A stretch of 39,082 nt of DNA from Bacteroidales bacterium. GTDB taxonomy: Bacteria > Bacteroidota > Bacteroidia > Bacteroidales > UBA932. Of the stretch, positions 15,951 through 23,928 are shown piece after piece (position 1 is the first letter of the stretch; each line of letters opens with the position of its first letter). The notes beneath the pieces are model-generated. The model did no database searches, was not told the DNA's origin, and worked only from the letters and a program-made list of their open reading frames with translations. Location: contig JABUTS010000128.1 of NCBI GenBank assembly GCA_021443565.1, positions 1-39,082 of the forward strand, read 5' to 3'. The position numbers and the translations under genes are program-made.

Positions 15951-16534
15951 AGGGCAAGGAAATTGGCAAGTATCCTCTCACCCGCATCCCCGCTTTTCTC
16001 CGGATGGAACTGGGTGCCGTAGAAGTTTTCATATTTCAGCGCCGCACTGAACAGCCTGTTCCCGTGACGGCAGGTCGCGATGGTGTCACTGCAGAGGCTG
16101 GGATAGTAGGAATGGACGAAGTAAACGTGGGTGCCGCCCTTCATGCCCCTAAACAGCTTGCCGTCCAGATTGCCTATGGTGTTCCATCCCATGTGCGGGA
16201 CCTTCGCGTCGGGGGCGGCCTCGAAACGGCGCACGTGGGAGTCGAAGATATTCATGCACACTGCATTGCCTTCTTCGCTGTCGCGGCACATAACCTGCAG
16301 TCCCACGCATATTCCCAGCACCGGCTTGCGCAAGCCCCTTATGAGTTCAACCAGGCCGGCCCGGCGGAGATTCTCCATAGCCTCTGCTGCATTTCCCACT
16401 CCGGGCAGCAGGACCTTGTCGGCCCCTGCTATGGTCCCGGGATCGGCAGTCACCACATATTCTGCCCCGAGCCTTGTGAGAGCATTCTCCACACTACGGA
16501 GATTGCCCATTCCGTAATCGATTATGGCTACCAT
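15947..16534 (-). CDS. hisH: Imidazole glycerol phosphate synthase glutaminase subunit
   Basis: HisH is the class I glutamine amidotransferase that feeds ammonia to HisF. The 195-residue protein shows the catalytic triad: Cys76 in LGICVGLQ, His177 and Glu179 in FHPEKSG. The start ATIIDYGMGN-like stretch (IIDYGMGNLRSV) is standard. It starts two bases after hisB and overlaps hisA by four bases. Confidence 0.95.
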   Translation of the reverse strand: MVAIIDYGMGNLRSVENALTRLGAEYVVTADPGTIAGADKVLLPGVGNAAEAMENLRRAGLVELIRGLRKPVLGICVGLQVMCRDSEEGNAVCMNIFDSHVRRFEAAPDAKVPHMGWNTIGNLDGKLFRGMKGGTHVYFVHSYYPSLCSDTIATCRHGNRLFSAALKYENFYGTQFHPEKSGDAGERILANFLAL

Positions 16535-16536
16535 TA

Positions 16537-17616
16537 CTAAAGCACTCCCTTGCTTGAAGGCAGTTCCTGGCTGAAGACATTGCGCCTGACCGCAGACCGC
16601 AATGCCCTCGCATAAGCCTTGAACACGCCTTCGATAAGATGATGGTTATTCTCCCCCTTGGCCTCTATTCGGAGATTGCACCTTGAAGCCACGCAGAGAG
16701 ACTGGAAAAAGTGTCTGAACATCTCCGTAGGCACGTCTCCGACATATTCCCGGGAAAAAGTGACGTCCCAGGCAAAGTCTGCGCGGCCGCCGAAGTCCAA
16801 CAGTACCATGGCCCGGCTTTCATCCATTGGAAGCACGAAGCCGTAACGCTCTATCCCCCTCTTGCTGCCGAGGGCCCGGTGTATGGCCTCGCCGAGGGCA
16901 ATACCCACGTCCTCAATGGTATGGTGCTCGTCCACCTCCAGATCGCCCTTGCAAAGGGCAGTGAGGCTGACACCGGCGTGGTGGGGAATCTGACTAAGCA
17001 TGTGGTCGAAGAATTTGAGACCAGTGTCTATGCGGGTCTCTCCCCTGCCGTCAAGGTCCAGTTCAATGCATATCTGGGTTTCGGCGGTGCTTCGCTCAAT
17101 TACGGCTCGCCTCTCGCCCGAACGTATGGTCTCGACTATTCTGTTCCATGACTCAACCGGGTGCTCCGAGTCTATGCGGAGGCCTTTCGCGCCGAGATTG
17201 GCGGCTAGTTTCATGTCGGTTTCCCTGTCGCCTATCACATAGGAGGCGGCAAGGTCGTAATCTCCCGAAAGGTACTTTCCGAACATGCCCGTCCCCGGCT
17301 TGCGGTCAGGATGGTTGTCAGCAGGGATGTGGCGGTCAATCAGCTGGTCGTCGAAGACCACGCCTTCTCCAGCGAGCACTTCCAGCATGAAGTTGTGGTA
17401 AGGCCAGAAAGTTTCCTCCGGATAGCTGGCCGTTCCCAATCCGTCCTGGTTGGAGGCAAGAACGAACTCGAAGCCTAGCCCGGTAAGGGCCTTGAGGGCA
17501 CCTATTGCCCCGGGAACGAAGTGGAACTTGTCCCAGCTGTCGACCTGCTCGTTCTGTTCTATGGACGGCTCTATGATGATGGTGCCGTCGCGGTCGATGA
17601 ATAATGCCTTTTTCAT
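16537..17616 (-). CDS. hisB: Bifunctional histidinol phosphatase / imidazole glycerol phosphate dehydratase
   Basis: The 359-residue fusion does the dehydratase step and the later histidinol-phosphate phosphatase step. The HAD phosphatase part has IDRDGT (Asp8, Asp10), LASNQDG, RKPGTGM and VIGDRETD. In E. coli HisB this part holds a zinc loop with three cysteines before RKP. Here the equivalent positions are Asp94, His102 and Asp104, so only His96 is kept and zinc binding looks lost. The dehydratase part (from about 170) has the manganese motifs DEHHTIED and NNHHLIEG. It is separated by two bases from hisC and from hisH. Confidence 0.93.
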   Translation of the reverse strand: MKKALFIDRDGTIIIEPSIEQNEQVDSWDKFHFVPGAIGALKALTGLGFEFVLASNQDGLGTASYPEETFWPYHNFMLEVLAGEGVVFDDQLIDRHIPADNHPDRKPGTGMFGKYLSGDYDLAASYVIGDRETDMKLAANLGAKGLRIDSEHPVESWNRIVETIRSGERRAVIERSTAETQICIELDLDGRGETRIDTGLKFFDHMLSQIPHHAGVSLTALCKGDLEVDEHHTIEDVGIALGEAIHRALGSKRGIERYGFVLPMDESRAMVLLDFGGRADFAWDVTFSREYVGDVPTEMFRHFFQSLCVASRCNLRIEAKGENNHHLIEGVFKAYARALRSAVRRNVFSQELPSSKGVL

Positions 17617-17618
17617 GT

Positions 17619-18650
17619 CTATGCCCTGTATGTCGCGAGGGTGGCCCTCAGCTTATCGTTCTCACTCCCGAGACCTATTGTGATGCGGAGGCAGCCTGAG
17701 CAGCCTGCAACCCTGTTGCGGTTGCGCACGATGATGCCGTCCCCTATGAGATGGTCGTAAAGGGCGTCCGCGTCATCCACCTTCACGAGAAGAAAGTTCG
17801 CATCGCTCGGATATACCTTTTTTACGTATGGGAGGCCCGTCATATATTCAGCGAGGGCCCTTCTCTCCTTGATTATCTCCCTTATCTGAGCCTCCACCGG
17901 GCTGTCCAGCAGTTCGGAAACCTTGTCCAGTGCCGCCTGATTGATGTTGTAAGGATATTTGACCATAGACATAAGCTCTATGATTCTTTTGCAGGCGAAG
18001 GCCATTCCCAGTCTCAAGCCTGCCATTCCGTAGGCCTTGGACAGGGTCTGCAGCACTATGACGTTGCTGCGCCCGAGCACTTCGGAGCGTATGCTGCCCT
18101 TGGACGAGAAATCGGCATAGGCTTCGTCAACCACGAGTATGCCGTCGAAGCGGTCTGCGAGCGAAAGCAGCTCGCGGGAATCATAGGCATTGCCCGTAGG
18201 ATTGTTGGGAGAGCAGAGGAACATGACCCTGGTATTGTCGTCGCAGGCCTGCAGGAGAGCCTCGGCAGGCAGGTCGAACTCAGCTCCGAGCTGTACGGAA
18301 CGGACTTCAATGTCGTTGGTTGCAGCAGCCACCGCATACATACCATAGCTGGGGGCCATTGCAACCGCGTTGTCCACTCCGGGACGGCAAAACACCCTGA
18401 AGACCAAGTCTATGGCTTCGTCAGAGCCGTTCCCGAGAAAGATATTTTCCACCGGAAGGCCCTTTATCTTCGAAAGCTTTGCCTTCAGTGCCTTTTGGTG
18501 AGGGTCGGGATAGCGGTTGAATCCGTTGGGATACGGACTCTCGTTGGCGTCCAGGAAAATGCCGAGCGGGCCCTGATACTCATCCCTTGCCGTGGAGTAG
18601 GGGCATAGGGCAGCGATATTCGGCCTTATAAGTCTTTCTATGTCTTTCAT
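17619..18650 (-). CDS. hisC: Histidinol-phosphate aminotransferase
   Basis: This PLP enzyme transfers an amino group from glutamate to imidazole acetol phosphate. The 343-residue protein has fold type I motifs: GNGSDEAID, CSPNNPTGN, VVDEAYADF and the PLP lysine Lys205 in TLSKAYGMAGLRLG. Its ATG overlaps the hisD stop as ATGA. Confidence 0.95.
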   Translation of the reverse strand: MKDIERLIRPNIAALCPYSTARDEYQGPLGIFLDANESPYPNGFNRYPDPHQKALKAKLSKIKGLPVENIFLGNGSDEAIDLVFRVFCRPGVDNAVAMAPSYGMYAVAAATNDIEVRSVQLGAEFDLPAEALLQACDDNTRVMFLCSPNNPTGNAYDSRELLSLADRFDGILVVDEAYADFSSKGSIRSEVLGRSNVIVLQTLSKAYGMAGLRLGMAFACKRIIELMSMVKYPYNINQAALDKVSELLDSPVEAQIREIIKERRALAEYMTGLPYVKKVYPSDANFLLVKVDDADALYDHLIGDGIIVRNRNRVAGCSGCLRITIGLGSENDKLRATLATYRA

Positions 18651-19921
18651 AACCTGATCTTTACTGCATTGGCGTGAGCTTCAAGGCCTTCGGCCTGTGC
18701 CATCGTGACTATGGTCTTCGCGAGGCCTTCGAGACCTTCGCGGGTTATTTTCTGAAGAGTCATCTTGCGCATGAAGCTGTCTATGTTCACGCCGCTGTAT
18801 GATCGTGCCCACGACGAGGTGGGAAGGGTATGGTTGGTGCCTGACGCATAGTCGCCTGCGCTCTCGGGCGTCCAGCAGCCGATGAACACGCTGCCGGCTG
18901 AATGTATTCTGGCCGCCATGGCATCGGCATCCTTCATCTGAATGATAAGGTGCTCCGGCGCGTAGAGATTCGCGAAAGCCGCCATATCCTCGGAAGAGCC
19001 CAGCACGACCGAACGGCTGTGGCTGAGGGATGAAGCGATCATATCACCTCGAGGTAGCAGCGCGGCCTGACGTCCGACCTCCGCAAGCACCTTCTCCGTG
19101 AAGGCCGCATCATCGCACACCAGCACGGCCTGGCTGTCCCGCCCGTGCTCAGCCTGTGAGAGCAGGTCGGCTGCAACATACTCCGCCTTTGCCCCCGAAT
19201 CTGCCAGCACCATGACCTCCGACGGCCCCGCAGGCATGTCAATGGCAGTGCACTGTCCGCTTACAATCTGCTTCGCCATAGTGACAAAACGGTTGCCTGG
19301 GCCGAATATCTTGTCTACCTTCCCTATGCTTTCCGTTCCATACGCCATGGCAGCGACGGCTTGGGCACCCCCGACCTTGTAAACCTTGTCCACCCCGCAA
19401 CATCTTGCGGCATAGAGTACAGCCGGAGCCACCTTCCCGTCCCTGCCGCAAGGAGTGCACAGCACCCTCTCGGGGCAGCCGGCCACCATGGCAGGCACCG
19501 CCAGCATGAGCACGGTGGAGAAAAGCGGAGCCGTTCCCCCGGGGATGTAAAAGCCTACACGCCTAATTGCCACCGGACGCTGGATGCAGCACACACCCGG
19601 GGCCGTCTCCACCACCACTTCCTTCGGCAGCTGAGCCTTATGGAAAGCGTGGATGTTGGCATAGGCGGCTTCAATAGCCTCTTTCAATTCTCCGGAAACA
19701 GCCTCTGCCGCCTCCTCAAACTCGTCCTCGCCCACCAGAAGGCTTGCGGGACTCACCTTGTCTATCTCTTCAGACAGCTCGAAAAGAGCCTTGTCTCCAT
19801 CCTTGAGCACACGGGCGAGTATCCCGCGCACAATCTGCTCTATTCCCGCGTTGGACGAGGAATCAGCCCGCGAACATAAAGCCTCCCATTCAGAGCGGGG
19901 GGGATTTTCATGGATTTTCAT
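18647..19921 (-). CDS. hisD: Histidinol dehydrogenase
   Basis: HisD performs the last two oxidations from histidinol to histidine with NAD and zinc. The 424-residue protein has the family run VGGAQAVAAMAYGT, FGPGNRFV, PAGPSEV, LLSQAEHG (zinc ligands Gln and His), the catalytic pair in APEHLI, and SGVNIDSFMRKM near the end. It begins three bases after the hisG stop. A second in-frame ATG 10 bases further in the other frame was ignored because MKIHENPP fits this frame. Confidence 0.95.
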   Translation of the reverse strand: MKIHENPPRSEWEALCSRADSSSNAGIEQIVRGILARVLKDGDKALFELSEEIDKVSPASLLVGEDEFEEAAEAVSGELKEAIEAAYANIHAFHKAQLPKEVVVETAPGVCCIQRPVAIRRVGFYIPGGTAPLFSTVLMLAVPAMVAGCPERVLCTPCGRDGKVAPAVLYAARCCGVDKVYKVGGAQAVAAMAYGTESIGKVDKIFGPGNRFVTMAKQIVSGQCTAIDMPAGPSEVMVLADSGAKAEYVAADLLSQAEHGRDSQAVLVCDDAAFTEKVLAEVGRQAALLPRGDMIASSLSHSRSVVLGSSEDMAAFANLYAPEHLIIQMKDADAMAARIHSAGSVFIGCWTPESAGDYASGTNHTLPTSSWARSYSGVNIDSFMRKMTLQKITREGLEGLAKTIVTMAQAEGLEAHANAVKIRL

Positions 19922-19924
19922 GGT

Positions 19925-20776
19925 CTAAAGGATTATCTTGTCAAGGTCCACCACCAGTATACCCTCGGCCCCTATCGCCTTGAGAGCACGCACCTTGTCC
20001 CAGAGATCGCTCTCATTGACAACAGAGTGCAGGGAGCACCAGCCCTTTGATGCCAGGGGCATTACAGTAGGGCTGCGCATTGCCGGAAGTATCTCTATAG
20101 CCTTGTCGAGAGAAGCCTCCGGCAGATTCATCAGTATATATTTCTTCCCCCGACTCTCCTTCTCGGAGTTGATTCTGAACAGGATTTCGTCGAGTATCTT
20201 CCGAGAGTCGGCATCCATGTTCCTGTTGCCTATGAGCACAGCCTCGGACTCGAAAACAACCTCAACCTCCTTCAGACCGTTGGATACGAGGGTGCTTCCC
20301 GATGACACTATGTCAAAGATTCCGTCGGCTATACCGGCTGCCGGAGCGATTTCCACAGATCCCGTGATTACCTCCACCTCCGCGTTGATTCCGTTTTCGT
20401 TCAGCCATCGGCGGAGTATCACGGGATAGGAAGTGGCGATTTTCCTGCCGTTGAACCACTGAGGTCCGTCATAGTCCTCGCTCTTGGGGATGGCAAGCGA
20501 AATGCGGCATCCGCCGAAACCGAGGCGGGCAACCATTTCAACGTCAAGTTCCTTCTCGACCACCTCGTTGAGACCCACGATACCAAGAGTCGCCGTGCCG
20601 CTGGAAACCACCTGAGGAATGTCGTCATCCCTCAGATACAGCGCCTCGATAGGGAAATTGTTCGAACGCGAAACCAATTTGCGCTTTGGCTCGTCGATAT
20701 TGATTCCGATGCTCTTGAGAAGGGCAAGGCTCTCTTCGTTGAGGCGGCCCTTCGACTGAATTGCTACTCTTATCAT
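19925..20776 (-). CDS. hisG: ATP phosphoribosyltransferase, long form
   Basis: HisG joins ATP and PRPP in the first, feedback-controlled step. The 283-residue length and a C-terminal ACT-like region (from about 205, ending EGILVVDLDKIIL) mark the long, self-sufficient form that needs no HisZ. The N-terminal part has the family start IQSKGRLNEES and the PRPP-loop region DIVSSGSTLVSNGL. It is the first enzyme gene of the operon, 110 bases downstream of the leader peptide stop and just past the attenuator. Confidence 0.95.
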   Translation of the reverse strand: MIRVAIQSKGRLNEESLALLKSIGINIDEPKRKLVSRSNNFPIEALYLRDDDIPQVVSSGTATLGIVGLNEVVEKELDVEMVARLGFGGCRISLAIPKSEDYDGPQWFNGRKIATSYPVILRRWLNENGINAEVEVITGSVEIAPAAGIADGIFDIVSSGSTLVSNGLKEVEVVFESEAVLIGNRNMDADSRKILDEILFRINSEKESRGKKYILMNLPEASLDKAIEILPAMRSPTVMPLASKGWCSLHSVVNESDLWDKVRALKAIGAEGILVVDLDKIIL

Positions 20777-20822
20777 GTCAAATCCGTTTTTTGCTTCGTG
20801 TGCGGCATGCAGCCGGAATATG

Positions 20823-20854
20823 AAAAAAGGCTCGCCGCATCACGGTAAGCCTTT
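20823..20854 (-). terminator. his attenuator: intrinsic terminator in the hisG leader
   Basis: On the minus strand AAAGGCT (20854-20848) pairs with AGCCTTT (20832-20826), with an inner CCG/CGG stem, and is followed by a T tract to 20823. It lies between the leader peptide and hisG, with no gene end nearby that would need it, so it is a conditional terminator. Its 5' arm can also pair upstream (see the antiterminator). Confidence 0.88.
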
Positions 20855-20891
20855 CTTTTCCTGTAAATGTCACGCATATGACCGACCTACC
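20844..20891 (-). promoter_or_regulatory. his antiterminator pairing
   Basis: GGTAGGTC (20891-20884), which contains the leader TAG stop, can pair over eight bases (two G-U) with GGCTTACC (20851-20844), the 5' arm of the terminator. The upstream strand can instead pair with ACCACC (20915-20910) inside the His codons, with one bulged A. This gives the classic four-segment attenuator. Pairings were found by eye and not folded. Confidence 0.7.
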
Positions 20892-20946
20892 TTATTTCCT
20901 CTGAAATATGGTGGTGATGATGGATGTATGCGCGTGTATTTTTCAT
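20887..20946 (-). CDS. his operon leader peptide
   Basis: The minus strand encodes MKNTRAYIHHHHHISEEIR and a stop, 19 residues with five His codons in a row. When charged tRNA-His is scarce a ribosome should stall on these codons and leave the downstream antiterminator free, so that the his genes are transcribed. When it is plentiful the ribosome reaches the stop codon, covers the antiterminator arm and lets the terminator form. An in-frame ATG at 20991 would give a 34-residue version with two extra His, but it lies upstream of the proposed promoter box. AGAGGA sits just before the short start. Confidence 0.9.
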   Translation of the reverse strand: MKNTRAYIHHHHHISEEIR

Positions 20947-20954
20947 ATCCTCTG

Positions 20955-20986
20955 CAAGTGTAGGGAAAAAATCCGTAAAATGCAAA
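20955..20986 (-). promoter_or_regulatory. Promoter of the his operon
   Basis: A -33 TTTG (20986-20983) and a -7 TACACTTG (20962-20955, one mismatch to TAnnTTTG) are separated by 20 bases. Transcription would begin only a few bases before the leader ATG at 20946, so either the leader peptide is nearly leaderless or the true start is a little upstream. Confidence 0.5.
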
Positions 20987-20995
20987 TGCATGAGC

Positions 20996-22924
20996 CTAAC
21001 GGACTATTATCTCGTCCGGGAACAGGAACCCACCCGGGTTGCGGGCCACATAGCGTATGAAGCGGGCCCGGCCTTCGCACCTTGTGCCGAAGACTTCAAA
21101 ATCCAGCCCGGACACTGGCTCGGGACCTTCCCTCTCCTGCACGCCGGCAAGTGTGAACTCCTCGCCGTCGGGGGAATAATAGACCTCAACCGAAGAAGGG
21201 TAGCGCACCCCGTGCAGGGTAGCCTGCATGAAAGTGCACCCGACCGATGAAATATCCCTGACGGTTCCAAGGTCAAGGGTGATGTCGAGATCTGTCAAGA
21301 ATCCCGGCCAGCGGCCGTCCTTGTAATGCCAGCCACCGCAGAGCCCGTCATTAAGCGAGCCCTCTCCCGCAGAAGGATAGGACGGGCTGATGCAGCTTCC
21401 GTTGTTATAGGTCACCGGGCAGCCGACAGCCATGTGCTCCTGGGGAACAAGGCTTTCCCTGCGGTTTCCGTACTCGTTCGCGAGGTCGAAGACATTATAG
21501 CCCTTATCCCTGAAGCGGCCCGAAAGTCCGAGGGCGCGTCTGTGAAAGTCATCGTAGTCCTTGCGGGAAGGCTGCGACCATGCGACCTCGGCCAGTGCGA
21601 AGCCGCGCGGCCAGTACATGTATTCAGCCATTTCATCCGTCATCACGTACTCTGCCCAGAGATTGGCCTGCACACCCATGACACGGCCTTTCCCGTTTTC
21701 ATCCATACCCTCGGAAGGGTCGTAGGAATAGACCTTTGAAACGGGCATGTAGTTGCCGTAGGCGAGAGGCTCCTTGAAGGGGGCATCCTGGCGGGCGTCG
21801 ATATAGCACCATTCTCCCGGAGTCATTATGGCGGCATGGCCGGCTTCTATGGCAGCCCTGCCTCCATCGACTCCCCTCCACGACATGACCGTCGCATTGG
21901 GAGCGAGCCCTCCCTCCAGTATTTCATCCCAGCCTATGATATGGCGACCGTTCGCCTCGATGAATTTCTCAATGCGGGTTATGAGATAGCTCTGAAGCCC
22001 CTCCACCGTACTGATTCCCTCTTCCTCCATCCTTTTCTGACAGTCCGGACAGGTCCTCCAATGAACTTTTGGAGCCTCGTCGCCGCCTATGTGTATGTAT
22101 TCGGAAGGGAAGATATCCATCACCTCGGCGAGCACCTTCTCCAGAAACTCAAAGGTGCTCTCCTTTCCCGGACAAAGGTCGGGACAGGTGTAGGGCCGGC
22201 CTGTGCAGCAGGTCCACGGGAGAGCCGCGCACACCTCCTCGCTGTGGCCCGGCATCTCTATCTCCGGGACGACCGTGATGTGCCTCTCTGCCGCATAGGC
22301 GACAATCTCGCGCAGGTCTTCTTTTGTATAGTAACCGCCGTAGGCTCCGGGGGTTCCTTCGGAAACATATTTCCTGTCTCCCGTTATCCACCAATCCTCA
22401 TAGCTTGCACTGGTCCTCCAGGCGCCCGTCTTCGTAAGTTCGGGGTAGCTCTCCACCTCCATCCGCCATCCGGCCGCATCGGTAAGATGGATGTGCAGTC
22501 TGTTCAGCTTGACGGTTGCCATGGCGTCAAGATGGCGCAGCAGGAACTCCTTGCTGCGGAAATGGCGGGAAACGTCTGTCATCAGTCCCCTGTATTCATA
22601 GCGTGGAGCATCCTCGATACGGCAGCAGTCAACCTTCCACTTTTCCGCCTCCAAGGCAGAATAATCGCAGCCCGCCATCTGGGCAAGGGTGACGAGACCA
22701 TAGAATGTGCCGGCCGCGTCGGAAGAAGTCACGGTCACGCCTTTCCGGCCGACCTCGAGAATATACCCTTCGGAAGGAAGGTCCGCATCGTGAAGACGGA
22801 GAATCTGCGCTCCTGCATGGTGCCTGTAACAACCGACGCCGGCCTCGACGGAAGTCGGGACCGGCGTTATGTTGTCATATGTATGGGCTGTCCCTATGAG
22901 CGCAAGCAGAAGTTGCAGCATCAT
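20996..22924 (-). CDS. Beta-N-acetylhexosaminidase, glycoside hydrolase family 20
   Basis: GH20 enzymes release terminal GlcNAc or GalNAc by substrate-assisted catalysis. The 642-residue protein has a short signal-like N-terminus, a GH20 domain 2 (about 20-105), and the catalytic barrel starting YRGLMTDVSRHF. The Asp-Glu catalytic pair is at 282-283 in HIGGDEAPK. HLTDAAGWRME replaces the more common HLTDDQGWR. From about 505 a C-terminal beta-sandwich (YNNGSCISPSYPS, LNDGLCGG, DLGTVRDISSVGC) resembles an F5/8 discoidin-type module. The gene starts six bases after sdhC, an odd partner, and its stop is 10 bases from the his -33 box. Likely targets are mucin or chitin-type oligosaccharides. The exact substrate is not readable. 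Confidence 0.9.
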   Translation of the reverse strand: MMLQLLLALIGTAHTYDNITPVPTSVEAGVGCYRHHAGAQILRLHDADLPSEGYILEVGRKGVTVTSSDAAGTFYGLVTLAQMAGCDYSALEAEKWKVDCCRIEDAPRYEYRGLMTDVSRHFRSKEFLLRHLDAMATVKLNRLHIHLTDAAGWRMEVESYPELTKTGAWRTSASYEDWWITGDRKYVSEGTPGAYGGYYTKEDLREIVAYAAERHITVVPEIEMPGHSEEVCAALPWTCCTGRPYTCPDLCPGKESTFEFLEKVLAEVMDIFPSEYIHIGGDEAPKVHWRTCPDCQKRMEEEGISTVEGLQSYLITRIEKFIEANGRHIIGWDEILEGGLAPNATVMSWRGVDGGRAAIEAGHAAIMTPGEWCYIDARQDAPFKEPLAYGNYMPVSKVYSYDPSEGMDENGKGRVMGVQANLWAEYVMTDEMAEYMYWPRGFALAEVAWSQPSRKDYDDFHRRALGLSGRFRDKGYNVFDLANEYGNRRESLVPQEHMAVGCPVTYNNGSCISPSYPSAGEGSLNDGLCGGWHYKDGRWPGFLTDLDITLDLGTVRDISSVGCTFMQATLHGVRYPSSVEVYYSPDGEEFTLAGVQEREGPEPVSGLDFEVFGTRCEGRARFIRYVARNPGGFLFPDEIIVR

Positions 22925-22930
22925 GGGAAA

Positions 22931-23647
22931 TTATGCCATTATGAACGAAGTTACCGCTACGCTTACGAATACCACCCAGATGAGGGATGCGAAGAAGAGA
23001 CCTATACCGTTGAGTCTCTTGATCCAGGTCATATTGTTCCAACCGAGGGTCTGGAATGCACTCCAGAAGCCGTGGCCGAGGTGGAACCACAGGGCTGTGA
23101 ACCAGATGATGTAGAGCACAAGCACTGCCACGTTGCCGAATGTGGCCTCGAGGAGAAGGTATGGGTTGTTCTCGGCGACGCCCACTCCGAACATCTCCGG
23201 AAGCTGCATCTTTGCCCAGAAATGGGTGAGGTGGAAGGCGATGAAGCCTATTACTATGATTCCGAGGGCGAACATGTTCTTTGATGCCCATGACTCGGTC
23301 TTGGCCTTGCTTGAAACCTCATAACGCTTGTAGCCGCCGCGGGACTTGATGTTGCACCAGGTAAGGTAGCATGCGTAGATGATGTGAATCACGAAACCGA
23401 ACGCGAGAACCGGAACCATGATGGAGATGAACGGAGTCGACATGAAGTCACAGCCGAGCTTGAAGAGACCGTCGCCTGCTGAGAAGAGCTTCTCATCGGC
23501 AGCGACATTGCCCCAGGTACCGTTGAGCGCGTCTATCACTGCGAAGAAATTGATTGTTCCGTGCAGAAGAAGGAAAATGATGAGGAAAAGACCGCTGATG
23601 CTCATGATGAGCTTCTTTCCGATAGACGAAGTGAAAATGTTTGCCAT
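22931..23647 (-). CDS. sdhC: Succinate dehydrogenase / fumarate reductase cytochrome b subunit
   Basis: The 238-residue protein is the di-heme membrane anchor of the b558 type found in Bacteroidota, passing electrons between quinone and the flavoprotein/iron-sulfur pair. Five hydrophobic segments are visible and contain likely heme histidines (His29 in LLLHG, GFVIHIIY, FHLTHFW, WFHLGHGFW). It should be followed by sdhA and sdhB, but the next gene six bases on is a GH20 hexosaminidase. The partner subunits must be elsewhere or this copy is an orphan. A near-perfect promoter lies upstream. Confidence 0.92.
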   Translation of the reverse strand: MANIFTSSIGKKLIMSISGLFLIIFLLLHGTINFFAVIDALNGTWGNVAADEKLFSAGDGLFKLGCDFMSTPFISIMVPVLAFGFVIHIIYACYLTWCNIKSRGGYKRYEVSSKAKTESWASKNMFALGIIVIGFIAFHLTHFWAKMQLPEMFGVGVAENNPYLLLEATFGNVAVLVLYIIWFTALWFHLGHGFWSAFQTLGWNNMTWIKRLNGIGLFFASLIWVVFVSVAVTSFIMA

Positions 23648-23652
23648 ATATG

Positions 23653-23925
23653 TTAGTTGTTTTTTTTCATTTCAGGTCTGCAAAGATAACTCTTTCTCCG
23701 AAAAGTACAAAGCACGAGAGAAAGAGCCACCCTGATTACGGCCGCCATTGCATAAAGTTCAAGTGCGAGAACGATGACAAAACCTATCATGGACAGTAGT
23801 TCGGACCACGGACGGTCGAATTTCAGTATCGCGAACGCATTGAACAGCTCTGCGGCAGCAAGGCAGCCGAGAAACCAGAATAGTTCCCTGCGCATCCTCT
23901 TTCCTGTGATTACTATGTCTTTCAT
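23653..23925 (-). CDS. Small two-helix membrane protein of unknown function
   Basis: The 90-residue protein has two hydrophobic segments (about 15-33 and 42-70) and a basic tail, and starts MKDIVITGKRMRRELFWF. Similar short proteins are recalled from other Bacteroidales but no function is known to me. It starts three bases after the Gfo/Idh/MocA gene and ends five bases before sdhC, and its last third contains the sdhC promoter. Coding is supported by the hydrophobic pattern and tight packing. Confidence 0.6.
   Translation of the reverse strand: MKDIVITGKRMRRELFWFLGCLAAAELFNAFAILKFDRPWSELLSMIGFVIVLALELYAMAAVIRVALSLVLCTFRRKSYLCRPEMKKNN
23681..23711 (-). promoter_or_regulatory. Promoter of sdhC
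   Basis: TTTG (23711-23708), 19 bases, TATCTTTG (23688-23681) is an exact Bacteroidetes promoter on the minus strand. It lies inside the 3' end of the small membrane protein gene, so sdhC need not depend on the upstream genes. Confidence 0.8.
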
Positions 23926-23928
23926 GGC

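Noticed and set aside
21836-23284. 482-residue plus-strand open frame opposite the GH20 and sdhC genes
   Set aside because: It is antisense to two well recognised genes, has no signal, domain or family pattern, and is explained by the base composition of the opposite strand.
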